Of a stretch of 16,547 nt of DNA, positions 5,418 through 12,641 are shown piece after piece; position 1 is the first letter of the stretch; each line of letters opens with the position of its first letter. The notes beneath the pieces were generated by a model. The model saw only the letters and a list, made by a program, of their open reading frames with translations, ran no database searches and was not told the origin of the DNA. Source of the stretch: Candidatus Aenigmatarchaeota archaeon (GTDB lineage Archaea; Aenigmatarchaeota; Aenigmatarchaeia; CG10238-14); assembly GCA_017608955.1 (NCBI GenBank), contig JAFCEW010000006.1, forward strand, positions 1 to 16,547. Reading direction: 5' to 3'. The translations under genes were made by a program, and so were the position numbers.

Positions 5418-6125
5418 ATGAAAGTTAAATTAATTGCTTATACACCAGAACCTGAAAAAGTTTGTGCAGCGAGTGCTATGACAAGTTTCAAACTAAAAGG
5501 ATCAGGTACACATATAGAAAATATAACCGAAGAAGATGCACATAAAATTATTAGAATGGTTTTAGGATATGGACATCATTCTGTTATAGAACATGCAAAT
5601 TTTACTTTTAGTATTGAAGATGTTTCTAGAGCATGTACACATGAGTTAGTCAGACACAGATTAGCGTCATATACTCAACAAAGTCAAAGATATGTCAAGA
5701 TAGAAGATTTTAATCCTGTGATTCCAGATTCTATAAAAAATAATGAAAAAGCTAAAAAAATTTTTGATGAAACAATAGATCTGATACCAATTATTTATAA
5801 AAAATTAATAAGTCTCGGAATACCACCAGAAGATGCAAGATTTATTTTGCCAAATGCAACAAAGACAAATATAACTGTAACTATGAATGCAAGAGAATTG
5901 CATCATTTTTTTAATTTAAGATGTTGTGCAAGAGCACAATGGGAAATTAGAGAACTGGCAACTGAAATGTTAAGACAAGTAAGAAAAGTTGCTCCTGTTT
6001 TATTTGAAGGTTGTGGTCCATCTTGTGTAAAATTAGGGTATTGCCCTGAAGGAAATTTAAAGCCATCTTCGTGTGACATAACAAAAATAAGAGAAAAATT
6101 TGAGAGGCTAGGATATGAAAATTAA
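5418..6125 (+). CDS. thyX: Flavin-dependent thymidylate synthase ThyX
   Basis: FAD-dependent thymidylate synthase: dUMP plus methylene-tetrahydrofolate plus NAD(P)H gives dTMP. It has the ThyX signature RHRLASYTQQSQR at 79-91 (consensus RHRx7SxR), GHHSVIEH at 52-59 and the C-terminal substrate region FFNLRCCARAQWEIRELA. It ends with a cysteine-rich GCGPSCVKLGYCPEG typical of archaeal and Thermotoga-type members. I chose ATG 5418 over ATG 5409 for three reasons: GGATGA sits 5 bases before it, family members start MKVKLI, and it makes the distance to the 69-bp upstream module identical to that of the deaminase (30 bases). It overlaps the next gene by 11 bases, indicating translational coupling. 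Activity depends on folate supplied through GlyA, encoded two genes downstream. Confidence 0.96.
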   Translation: MKVKLIAYTPEPEKVCAASAMTSFKLKGSGTHIENITEEDAHKIIRMVLGYGHHSVIEHANFTFSIEDVSRACTHELVRHRLASYTQQSQRYVKIEDFNPVIPDSIKNNEKAKKIFDETIDLIPIIYKKLISLGIPPEDARFILPNATKTNITVTMNARELHHFFNLRCCARAQWEIRELATEMLRQVRKVAPVLFEGCGPSCVKLGYCPEGNLKPSSCDITKIREKFERLGYEN

Positions 6126-6852
6126 TAAGAAACTGCTGATACCAAAGATATTTTTTATGATTCTATTCGCATGTCTATTTATTGTATTAAGTAAAGTAAA
6201 ACTAACACCAATATTTGGAACAGATACTAGCTTTTCCGCATCAGTTTTCTTTGGGCCAATTATTGCAAGGTTAATAGGTATACCATTCGGCGTTGGCGCT
6301 ATATTTCTTGCACATATAGTTGGATGGGCTTTGAAGTTATATACAATAAAATCTACAGTAAATCTTTTTGTTTTCTTTCCAATTCTATTTGGTGGTATTT
6401 ATTTTGCAAGAATGTTTAAAGGCGATAAAAGATTGATTGCACTACCTTTAGTTTGCATGATTGTATTTATATTACATCCGATTGGAAGAACAGTTTGGTA
6501 TTATTCTCTTTTTTGGTTAATACCAATTTCTATTGCAAAATTTAAAAATAAAATAGACAAAATTTTGAGAAAAGAAATATTTAGAATCTATTCATATTCT
6601 CTTGGAACTGCATTTGTTGATCATTCTGTTGGATCTGTAATTTATCTTTATTTTATGAACATACCAGCTAAATTTTGGATAATGGCTATGCCTTTTACAA
6701 TTATTGAGAGACTTATAATAGCTGGTGGAATAACATTTACTTATCTTGCAATGAGAAAACCATTAGAAATCATGCAAAAAGCATTCATTGCCAAGGCTAT
6801 AGCTATTTCAAAAAAACAATCACAAAAAGAGGAGGTGCCTATACATGCCTGA
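6115..6852 (+). CDS. ECF-type S-component-like membrane protein (possible folate-related importer)
   Basis: A 245-residue integral membrane protein with about six helices (near 9-27, 44-72, 83-98, 107-122, 126-141 and 162-212). Its architecture resembles S (substrate-binding) subunits of energy-coupling-factor transporters: a short N-terminus, a glycine-rich second segment SASVFFGPIIARLIGIPFGV (41-60), and a loop with VDHSVGSVIYLY. The C-terminal tail is basic. It overlaps thyX by 11 bases and glyA by 8, so it is translationally embedded between two folate-using enzymes. From context I infer a role in importing folate or a related C1 carrier; the sequence alone does not show the substrate. 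No EcfA or EcfT subunit lies in the window. It could instead be another small-molecule membrane protein of unknown class. Confidence 0.6.
   Translation: MKINKKLLIPKIFFMILFACLFIVLSKVKLTPIFGTDTSFSASVFFGPIIARLIGIPFGVGAIFLAHIVGWALKLYTIKSTVNLFVFFPILFGGIYFARMFKGDKRLIALPLVCMIVFILHPIGRTVWYYSLFWLIPISIAKFKNKIDKILRKEIFRIYSYSLGTAFVDHSVGSVIYLYFMNIPAKFWIMAMPFTIIERLIIAGGITFTYLAMRKPLEIMQKAFIAKAIAISKKQSQKEEVPIHA
6828..6837 (+). promoter_or_regulatory. Strong ribosome-binding site for glyA
   Basis: AGAGGAGGTG lies 7 bases before ATG 6845, within the end of the upstream membrane-protein gene. It is close to the full anti-Shine-Dalgarno complement and fixes the glyA start. Confidence 0.85.
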
Positions 6853-8095
6853 TGAGAGATTTAATGAAATAAAAAATATTGTTGATACACATAATAGATG
6901 GAGAAGAGAAGAATGTATAAATATGATTGCATCTGAAAATATGATGTCGCCAATAGCAACAGAATTCTATACTTCTGATTTTGAGAGTAGATATAATGAA
7001 CATGATATTCACACACATTATCAGGGAGTAAAATTTTCAATGCAAATAGAAAATAAATGTAATGAAATTTTCGGAAAAAGATTTAACACAAAATTTGTTG
7101 ATTCAAGACCAATTGCAGGATCAGTTGCAAATCTATGTGTATATAAAGCATTTCTAAACATAGGGGATAAATTCATTTCTCCAGGACTAACATTTGGTGG
7201 ACATGTTTCATCAACAAGATACGGAATAGCAGGATGTCTTGGATTGAAAGATATTCCAATGTTTTTTGATGCTGAAAAGATGAGATGTGATGTAGAAAAG
7301 ACAATTGATTTGATAAAAAGAGAAAATCCAAAATTAATAATGTTAGGAAGATCAATGTTTTTATTTCCTGAACCAATCAGAGAATTAAGAGAATCTATAG
7401 GATCAGAAATAAAAATAATATATGACGCAGCACATGTTTTTGGACTAATATATGGACATCAGTTTCAACAACCATTAGAAGAGGGAGCAGACATAATAAC
7501 ATCTTCAACACATAAAACATTTCCAGGACCACAAGGTGGAATCATAATAGGAAAACCAGATTTAGATGAAAATGATTGGAGAAAAATTCAGAACGCAATT
7601 TTTCCAGGTGTTTTAAGCAATCATCATATACATGCATTGCCAGCATTAGCAGTAACAGCATTGGAAATGGATGAATTTGGTGATGAATATGCCTCGCAAG
7701 TTGTAAGAAATGCTCAACACTTTGGAAAGGTTATGGATGAATTAGGATTTAAACCATTATGCCAACAATATGGATATACAAAATCTCATCAAGTTATAGT
7801 GGATGTTAAAGATCTTGGTGGAGGAAAACCAGTTGCAGAAAAAATGGAAGAAGCAAATATAATTATAAATAAAATTGCTTTGCCAACAGATTCTGATGCA
7901 GATGCAACAAAAAATCCAAGTGGTGTTAGAATTGGTCTTCAAGAACTAACAAGAGTAGGTATGAAAGAAAAAGAAATAGAACAAGTAGCAGAATTTTATA
8001 GAAGAGTTTTACTTGATAAAGCAAATCCAGAAACAGTTAAAAAAGATGTAATAGAATTTAAAAAAGATTTTATAAAACCAATATATCACTTTTGA
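6845..8095 (+). CDS. glyA: Serine hydroxymethyltransferase GlyA
   Basis: A pyridoxal-phosphate enzyme that interconverts serine plus tetrahydrofolate (or tetrahydromethanopterin) with glycine plus the methylene form, providing the C1 unit ThyX needs. At 416 residues it is full length. Visible elements: INMIASENMMSP (26-37), SRPIAGSVANLCVY (87-100), FGGHVSS (117-123), the cofactor ring-binding IYDAAHVFGLI (192-202) with D194 and H197, and the PLP lysine K224 in STHKTFPGPQGG. It has an excellent ribosome-binding site and overlaps the membrane-protein gene by 8 bases; a kinase gene follows 4 bases after its stop. ThyX beside it requires a folate-type carrier, so tetrahydrofolate is the likelier cofactor. 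It is diverged from bacterial GlyA but has all the catalytic hallmarks. Confidence 0.95.
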   Translation: MPDERFNEIKNIVDTHNRWRREECINMIASENMMSPIATEFYTSDFESRYNEHDIHTHYQGVKFSMQIENKCNEIFGKRFNTKFVDSRPIAGSVANLCVYKAFLNIGDKFISPGLTFGGHVSSTRYGIAGCLGLKDIPMFFDAEKMRCDVEKTIDLIKRENPKLIMLGRSMFLFPEPIRELRESIGSEIKIIYDAAHVFGLIYGHQFQQPLEEGADIITSSTHKTFPGPQGGIIIGKPDLDENDWRKIQNAIFPGVLSNHHIHALPALAVTALEMDEFGDEYASQVVRNAQHFGKVMDELGFKPLCQQYGYTKSHQVIVDVKDLGGGKPVAEKMEEANIIINKIALPTDSDADATKNPSGVRIGLQELTRVGMKEKEIEQVAEFYRRVLLDKANPETVKKDVIEFKKDFIKPIYHF

Positions 8096-8099
8096 TAAA

Positions 8100-8657
8100 A
8101 TGATAATAGGACTAGTAGGAACAATATCTAGTGGAAAAGATACTGTGGCAGGAATTTTATCAAAAAGATTGAATTATCCTATTTTTTCTTTTTCTGATAT
8201 ATTAGCTGAGGAATTAAAAAAAAGAAAACTTGAATTAACTAGAAAAAATTTTCAAGATATTGGAGATGAATTAAGAAAAAAATATGGAAATCATATTTTA
8301 TCGAAAATGATTTTAGAAAGATCACCTGGAGATAATATAATAATGAATGGGTTTAGAAATCCAGAAGAAATAAATTATATAAAAAAATTAAAAGGAAAAA
8401 AATTTATTTTAATTGCTATTGATGCTCCTCCGAAATTAAGATTTGAAAGAATGTTAAAAAGAGGAAGAGCTGCAGATCTAAAAACATTTGATGAATTTTT
8501 AGAGAGAGAAAAAAGAGACATGGGAGAAAAAAAATTAGAATATGGACAAAATGTAAAAAAATGTATGGAAATGAAAGATTATTTAATAATAAATGATGGA
8601 TCTTTACAAGAATTAGAAAAAAAGATTGACGACCTATTAAAAAAATTGAATTTTTAA
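8100..8657 (+). CDS. P-loop nucleotide kinase (dNMP/dephospho-CoA kinase-like)
   Basis: A 185-residue P-loop kinase. The Walker A loop is GTISSGKDT (7-15), followed by SFSDILAEELKKR at the nucleotide-binding position, a helix with IGDELRKKYGNHILS, a strand NIIMNGFRNPEEI typical of the Walker B region of this group, and an arginine-rich lid (RFERMLKRGRAADL). Proteins of this type resemble dephospho-CoA kinase but are seen as the kinase half of yeast-type dCMP deaminases and as phage deoxynucleotide kinases. It starts 4 bases after glyA in the thymidylate operon. I therefore infer phosphorylation of dTMP or dCMP, making the block dCMP to dUMP to dTMP to dTDP. The substrate is not proven by the sequence; CoA or another nucleotide is possible. 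Confidence 0.7.
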   Translation: MIIGLVGTISSGKDTVAGILSKRLNYPIFSFSDILAEELKKRKLELTRKNFQDIGDELRKKYGNHILSKMILERSPGDNIIMNGFRNPEEINYIKKLKGKKFILIAIDAPPKLRFERMLKRGRAADLKTFDEFLEREKRDMGEKKLEYGQNVKKCMEMKDYLIINDGSLQELEKKIDDLLKKLNF

Positions 8658-8680
8658 GTCTTTCTTTTAATAAATAAACA

Positions 8681-9607
8681 ATGAATAAAATGAAATATTT
8701 AGTAAAACATCCATTAGGTGAATTTGTTATAGATGAAAATGGAAATTTACTTAAAGATAAATCAGATTCTATTTCGAATGAAAAAGGAAATGAAATATTT
8801 AGAAAAAATTTTAGAAAAATAATGAGACAACTTGGATATTCAGACGAAAAGTTAAATTCTAAATTAACCGAAATAGGAGTTCAATTAACAAAACAAAAAA
8901 TAAAACAATCAGTAAAAAAAGATAAATTGATAATTCAGGCTATAGCAGCATTAGATGAAATAGATAAATCGCTTAATATATATATTGAAAGAATAAGAGA
9001 ATGGTATGGTTTACACTGTCCTGAATTAGAACATGAAATAAAAAATCATGAAAAATTTGTTAAGCTTATTTTAGAATATGGAAAAAAAGAAAACATAAAA
9101 GACAAAAAATTATCAGAAACAGTTAAGAAAAGTATAGGAATAGATATTTCTGAAAAAGATGAAAAAATTTTACAAGAATATTCATCTTTTATAAATCAAT
9201 TATATAGACTAAAAGAACATCTAGAAAAATATATTGATAATTTAATGAAAGAAATTTCTCCAAATGTCAGAGAATTAGCAGGGCCATTATTGGGAGCAAA
9301 ATTAATTCTATTAACAGGCGGACTAGAGAAATTCGCAAGAAAGCCATCTTCTACAATTCAATTGATTGGATCAGAAAAAGCATTGTTTAGATATTTAAAA
9401 GGAAAGGGAAAAAGTCCAAAATTTGGTATAATATATCAAAGCCCTTATATTCAAAATGCGCCTTTTGATAAAAAAGGAAAGGCAGCAAGATTATTAGCCT
9501 CAAAATTATCAATCGCTGCAAAAATAGATTATTATAGAAAAGAAGATAGATCAACTGAATTAAAAAAACAATTAGAGCAAGAAATGAAAGAGTTGGGATG
9601 TAAATGA
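8681..9607 (+). CDS. nop5: Nop5/Nop56-type C/D-box sRNP scaffold protein
   Basis: Scaffold of the archaeal C/D-box sRNP that guides 2'-O-methylation; it bridges L7Ae-bound RNA and fibrillarin. The 308 residues contain a short N-terminal domain (about 1-80), a coiled-coil region (81-195, with WYGLHCPEL at 108-116 as the family marker) and the RNA-binding Nop domain (196-285): ELAGPLLGAKLILLTGGLEK, IQLIGSEKALFRYLKG and FGIIYQSPYIQNAPFDKKGK. Archaeal Nop5 is usually about 370-400 residues; the shortening here falls in the N-terminal fibrillarin-binding domain. ATG 8681 is used, though ATG 8690 (MKYLVKHP) is equally possible. It overlaps the fibrillarin gene by 4 bases, the standard archaeal pair. 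The C-terminus is a lysine/glutamate-rich helix. Confidence 0.95.
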   Translation: MNKMKYLVKHPLGEFVIDENGNLLKDKSDSISNEKGNEIFRKNFRKIMRQLGYSDEKLNSKLTEIGVQLTKQKIKQSVKKDKLIIQAIAALDEIDKSLNIYIERIREWYGLHCPELEHEIKNHEKFVKLILEYGKKENIKDKKLSETVKKSIGIDISEKDEKILQEYSSFINQLYRLKEHLEKYIDNLMKEISPNVRELAGPLLGAKLILLTGGLEKFARKPSSTIQLIGSEKALFRYLKGKGKSPKFGIIYQSPYIQNAPFDKKGKAARLLASKLSIAAKIDYYRKEDRSTELKKQLEQEMKELGCK

Positions 9608-10269
9608 AAATAAAGCCACATAAAAAATTTGAAAATATATTTTGGTTAGATAATAAGATTTGTACAAAAAATCTTGTAAAAGGAAAACAAGTATACGGAG
9701 AAAAAATAATTAAAATAAAAAATAATGAATATAGAATTTGGGATCCAAGAAGATCAAAACCAAGCGCAGCAATATATAAAAAAATTCAAACTTTTCCAAT
9801 CAAAAGTGGTACAAAAATACTTTATTTGGGTATAGCATCTGGAACTACAGCTTCACATTTTTCTGATATAATAGGAAAAGAGGGTATTATATATGGTATT
9901 GAAATTTCTGAAAGAGTTTTAAGAGAATTGTTAGAAGTTGCTGAAGATAGAAAAAATATTGTGCCAATTCTTGCTGATGCACAAACACCAGAAAAATATT
10001 CTTGGGTCGAGCAAGTCGATGTTGTATATGCTGATGTTGCTATGAGAGAACAATCAGATATACTTATAAGAAATTGTGAATATTTTTTAAAAGATGATGG
10101 TTATGCAATTATAGCTATAAAAGCTAGAAGTATAGATGTAACAAAATCACCAACAAAAATTTATAATCAACAAAGAAAAATCTTAGAAAGACATTTTAAA
10201 GTAAAGGAATTTGTAATATTAGATCCATATGAAAAAGATCATTGTTTGTTTGTTCTAAAGAAAAAGTGA
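9604..10269 (+). CDS. flpA: Fibrillarin, C/D-box sRNP 2'-O-methyltransferase
   Basis: The SAM-dependent enzyme of the C/D-box sRNP; it methylates ribose 2'-OH of rRNA and tRNA at guide-specified positions. The 221 residues match archaeal fibrillarin, which lacks the eukaryotic GAR domain. Visible elements: YRIWDPRRSKPSAAIYK (43-59), the SAM loop YLGIASGTTASHFSDIIG (74-91), YGIEISERVLREL (97-109), DAQTPEKYSWV (125-135), DVVYADVAM (139-147), and a C-terminal EFVILDPYEKDHCLFVLKK. It starts in ATGA overlapping the nop5 stop, so translation is coupled. A T7 run 17 bases after the stop may end the transcript. No C/D-box sRNA genes were recognised in this window. Confidence 0.97.
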   Translation: MKIKPHKKFENIFWLDNKICTKNLVKGKQVYGEKIIKIKNNEYRIWDPRRSKPSAAIYKKIQTFPIKSGTKILYLGIASGTTASHFSDIIGKEGIIYGIEISERVLRELLEVAEDRKNIVPILADAQTPEKYSWVEQVDVVYADVAMREQSDILIRNCEYFLKDDGYAIIAIKARSIDVTKSPTKIYNQQRKILERHFKVKEFVILDPYEKDHCLFVLKKK

Positions 10270-10283
10270 ATATCAAAATAATA

Positions 10284-10296
10284 TTATTTTTTTCTT
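10284..10296 (+). terminator. T-rich terminator after flpA
   Basis: A run of seven T (10287-10293) within a T-rich stretch starts 17 bases after the fibrillarin stop. T-runs are the usual archaeal intrinsic termination signal. No hairpin accompanies it. Confidence 0.4.
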
Positions 10297-10387
10297 ATTT
10301 ATGAACTTTTAGATTATTTACTATATATCAATTCATAAAAAATCTTATTTTTATTAAAGATCTAATTATGGTGGGTCTCATTCTGAA

Positions 10388-10402
10388 CCTCCCTGGAGGA
10401 GG
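10388..10402 (+). promoter_or_regulatory. Hairpin able to mask the ribosome-binding site of the next gene
   Basis: CCTCC (10388-10392) can pair perfectly with GGAGG (10398-10402) across a CTGGA loop. The GGAGGAGG stretch (10395-10402) is the ribosome-binding site of ATG 10407, and CCTCC is itself an anti-Shine-Dalgarno sequence. The arrangement would hide the site in a five-pair GC-rich stem, so translation may be switched by temperature, a protein or a partner RNA. Register slippage is possible because GGAGG occurs twice. Confidence 0.5.
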
Positions 10403-10406
10403 AAAA

Positions 10407-10574
10407 ATGAAAGATAAGATAAAAATTCCAGAATATATACCAGCTACAGTAATTTCAGTTGCTATAGAATTATTAAAAAACGGAGCAAAAGAAGTGTCTA
10501 CTGAATTATATTCTGGACTAAATCAATATGAAATAAAATCATTAAACTATATGCTTAAAAATAATTCACACTAA
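10407..10574 (+). CDS. 55-residue hypothetical protein
   Basis: A small protein beginning MKDKIKIPEYIPATVISVAI and ending NQYEIKSLNYMLKNNSH. The visible pattern is one amphipathic helix (TVISVAIELLKNGAKEV) and a polar C-terminus; no cysteines and no family I recognise. I chose ATG 10407 because GGAGGAGG lies 4 bases before it. An in-frame ATG at 10368 would add 13 residues, but the intervening codons are the ribosome-binding site and its complement. The stop overlaps the stop of the converging leftward Zn-ribbon gene by 4 bases. A hairpin with a T-run begins 10 bases downstream. Real but of unknown role; it could be a small regulator. Confidence 0.6.
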   Translation: MKDKIKIPEYIPATVISVAIELLKNGAKEVSTELYSGLNQYEIKSLNYMLKNNSH

Positions 10575-10768
10575 GAAAAAGAAAGCCCCGAAGGGATGGG
10601 GCTAATTTTTGGACTTGATTGTCCAAATTCTGGAAGCTTGGTCTGGAAGCCTTGAAGAATATTATTTTCCAAAATGCTTGCATAACAATCTCTACAAAAA
10701 ATTCTTCTATTTCCAAATCCATCAATAAATCTTATCAATCTATGTGAATGACATCTTTGACATTCCAT
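10571..10768 (-). CDS. 65-residue zinc-finger protein
   Basis: A short protein with two CxxC pairs: CQRCHSH at 3-9 and FCRDCYA at 24-30, forming one zinc ribbon. A basic beta segment RLIRFIDGFGNRRIF lies between them. The C-terminal half (from about 40) is low-complexity and ends SPKISPIPSGLSFS. That tail is encoded across the GC-rich hairpin that follows the opposing gene, so the natural end may be earlier or the tail dispensable. ATG 10766-10768 has a TATA-like AT-rich region at 10780-10792, just before the second 40-bp repeat. No specific family is recognised; it resembles the many stand-alone archaeal Zn ribbons. Confidence 0.62.
   Translation of the reverse strand: MECQRCHSHRLIRFIDGFGNRRIFCRDCYASILENNILQGFQTKLPEFGQSSPKISPIPSGLSFS
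10584..10610 (+). terminator. Hairpin plus T-run terminator
   Basis: AGCCCC (10584-10589) pairs with GGGGCT (10598-10603), followed by AA and TTTTT, 10 bases after the stop of the small gene at 10407. This is a bacterial-style intrinsic terminator shape. On the minus strand the same bases offer an alternative CCC-UUCG-GGG stem with a UNCG tetraloop, much like the cUACGg stem at 4029-4040. It lies inside the 3' end of the leftward Zn-finger gene. Confidence 0.65.
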
Positions 10769-10790
10769 GCTTTATATATATTAAATATAT

Positions 10791-10830
10791 TAATAGTCTG
10801 TTTCGAAAGAGTAAACTTTTGCTGAAGAAT
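10791..10830. repeat. 40-bp exact direct repeat, copy 2
   Basis: Identical to 4171-4210 and in the same orientation. It begins 13 bases beyond the stop of the leftward DHH gene and lies upstream of the leftward Zn-finger gene, filling most of a 75-base gap. The two copies bracket 6.6 kb containing the thymidylate block and nop5-flpA. Confidence 0.9.
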
Positions 10831-10843
10831 TAGATAATAGCTT

Positions 10844-11989
10844 CTATACTCCTAATTTTTTAACTTCATTCAAAAATTCTTTTTTAAAATCTTCATAATC
10901 ATCTATATTAACAAAAGCACCAACAGCTGATCTATGTCCACCACCTTTTAGAGAATCAATTTTTTTCTTTATATTTTCAAGTATAGAAACTAAATCAACT
11001 TTTCGTACTGTTTGTTCCAGTCTTATACTAATTTTTATTTGAGCATTTTTTTTATCTTTATTTGTAACGCATACTATCCATCCAGGATATTTTTGTCTTA
11101 TTTTATCTGAAAAGAACGATGTAGCACTTTTTATTTGTGTTTTGGGTGATTCATAAAAAATAACTTTTTCTTTTTTATAAAATTCTCCTGTCTTTTCGAT
11201 TTCATCTAAGACGCCTTCTGTTCTATATTTTACCTTTTCATAGAAATTTCTTAAAGCAGAAGAATGTTGTGTCAGACCATTAATAAATTTATCTGGTCTA
11301 TTTTTACATTCAACCATTGCAAGAACAGCATTTTTCGCTCCATCAGACCCTTTTATCATTCTACCAGATCTAACCATATCCCCTAATTCTCCGAAAAATG
11401 ATTTTTCGATGTTTTCTTGATTTATTTTTTTTAATTTCAAAATTTCAGGATTTTCTTTTTTTATTTTTTCAAATACTTCTTTGCATATATCAACTCTATG
11501 ATCTTCTGTTATTCCTATTCCAGCAATCCATGCAACTTTTTCATCTGGAAATAAGTCAATTAAAATTTTATAACACATATAAGATGTTGGAACAACTTTC
11601 TCATCATCCTTTTCAAATTCGCATGGATTAAAATATCTCATTTCTTCTCTTTCTTCTATGTCTTTAAATATATGATGATCAAGAACAAAACCTTTTAAGC
11701 TGTCAAGTTTTTTTGGATCAGCAGTAACATCTAGAAAAATAACATAATCATAATTTAATGTTTTTAATTTGCTTATCAATCCTTTTTTTATGTCATTAGG
11801 TCCTCTTATAGGAATTATATCAGGATAGTTTCCAGTTAAATTGTAAATTATTATATATAATAAAGCACATGAAGTACACCCATCAGAATCATCATGATGA
11901 ACTATACAGATCTTATTATTTTCTTTAAATTTTTTTATTATACTTTCAACCTGTTCAAAAATATCATTTAGATTTTTTATTCTCTTCAC
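10844..11989 (-). CDS. DHH-DHHA1 phosphoesterase (RecJ/nanoRNase-like)
   Basis: A 381-residue member of the DHH superfamily. Metal-binding motifs are IVHHDDSDGCTSCALL (29-44), IFLDVTAD (84-91) and VLDHHIF (102-108), with the C-terminal DHHA1 substrate motif GGGHRSAVGAF (349-359). Members act on short nucleic acids or dinucleotides: RecJ exonucleases, NrnA-type oligoribonucleases, or cyclic-di-AMP phosphodiesterases. Absence of an OB domain and the moderate length favour the archaeal RecJ-like/nanoRNase group, but substrate cannot be fixed from sequence. It overlaps the 3' end of the HD-domain gene by 26 bases, so the two hydrolases are expressed together, downstream of the ribosomal stalk operon. 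Its start ATG 11989 lies inside the HD gene. A 40-bp repeat follows its stop. Confidence 0.88.
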   Translation of the reverse strand: MKRIKNLNDIFEQVESIIKKFKENNKICIVHHDDSDGCTSCALLYIIIYNLTGNYPDIIPIRGPNDIKKGLISKLKTLNYDYVIFLDVTADPKKLDSLKGFVLDHHIFKDIEEREEMRYFNPCEFEKDDEKVVPTSYMCYKILIDLFPDEKVAWIAGIGITEDHRVDICKEVFEKIKKENPEILKLKKINQENIEKSFFGELGDMVRSGRMIKGSDGAKNAVLAMVECKNRPDKFINGLTQHSSALRNFYEKVKYRTEGVLDEIEKTGEFYKKEKVIFYESPKTQIKSATSFFSDKIRQKYPGWIVCVTNKDKKNAQIKISIRLEQTVRKVDLVSILENIKKKIDSLKGGGHRSAVGAFVNIDDYEDFKKEFLNEVKKLGV

Positions 11990-12605
11990 TTAATTTTTTC
12001 AACTCCTCTTCTGTTAAATATAATATTTGATCTTTCATTTGTTCCTGAATATTTTTTTGTGCTTTATTATAATATTCAACAAGAGAAACTAAACTATCAA
12101 GATAATGAAATACTAATGCTTCAAAAGTTCTTGGTGGTGTTGGCCCACCTTCACCAAAATGAGATGCAACTATATGTATAACTTCTTCAGGAAAATCTCT
12201 TGCATACAATTCTGATGTTGCTAACATTGTATGATCTAATAAAATTCCAGTTGGTTCTAATTGTCCTTTAGAATTTCTAACATATTCAAACGCTTTCATT
12301 ATGTCATGCAATAATGCAGCAGCAATCAGATAATCCTTATTTAATTTTAATTTATAATTTTTTTCAAATGATTCACAAATTTTTTCGCATAAATCAACTA
12401 AAGTTGAGGTGTGAACAAAAACATCTCTTTCTATTGGGCCAAATCCTGAACTCGGTATAACAAACATACTTCCAGCAGTTTTCAAATCTTCTTTTGGGTA
12501 TTTTTTAAAATTTTTGTTAGATAATTCTAGATTGTTTAGAATATCCACTACCTTTTTTCTTAATTCTTTGTCTTTAATTTTCTCAGCTAATTTAGCTAAT
12601 TCCAT
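11964..12605 (-). CDS. HD-domain phosphohydrolase, YhaM/Cbf1 exoribonuclease-like
   Basis: A 213-residue HD-superfamily protein. Metal ligands appear in order: H65 (VFVHTS), H100-D101 (AALLHDIMK), H125 (LLDHT), H144 and H149 (VIHIVASHFGEGGP), and D170 (EALVFHYLDSLVS). The spacing and the sequence SHFGEGGPTPPRTFEALVFH strongly recall the HD core of YhaM/Cbf1 3'-5' exoribonucleases, which lack here their usual N-terminal OB domain. I infer RNA or nucleotide hydrolysis. It lies 36 bases after the P1 gene, at the end of the ribosomal operon, and overlaps the DHH gene by 26 bases. An HD phosphohydrolase of another substrate class is possible. The C-terminal 40 residues are a charged helix. Confidence 0.82.
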   Translation of the reverse strand: MELAKLAEKIKDKELRKKVVDILNNLELSNKNFKKYPKEDLKTAGSMFVIPSSGFGPIERDVFVHTSTLVDLCEKICESFEKNYKLKLNKDYLIAAALLHDIMKAFEYVRNSKGQLEPTGILLDHTMLATSELYARDFPEEVIHIVASHFGEGGPTPPRTFEALVFHYLDSLVSLVEYYNKAQKNIQEQMKDQILYLTEEELKKLSEENKKSK

Positions 12606-12641
12606 TTTTTTACCTAATTATTTATTTTGTTTTTAATTTAT

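Noticed and set aside
4171..10830. Integrated element bounded by the 40-bp repeats as att sites
   Set aside because: No integrase, transposase or tRNA end lies within or beside the repeats, and the genes between are core metabolic and RNA-modification genes.
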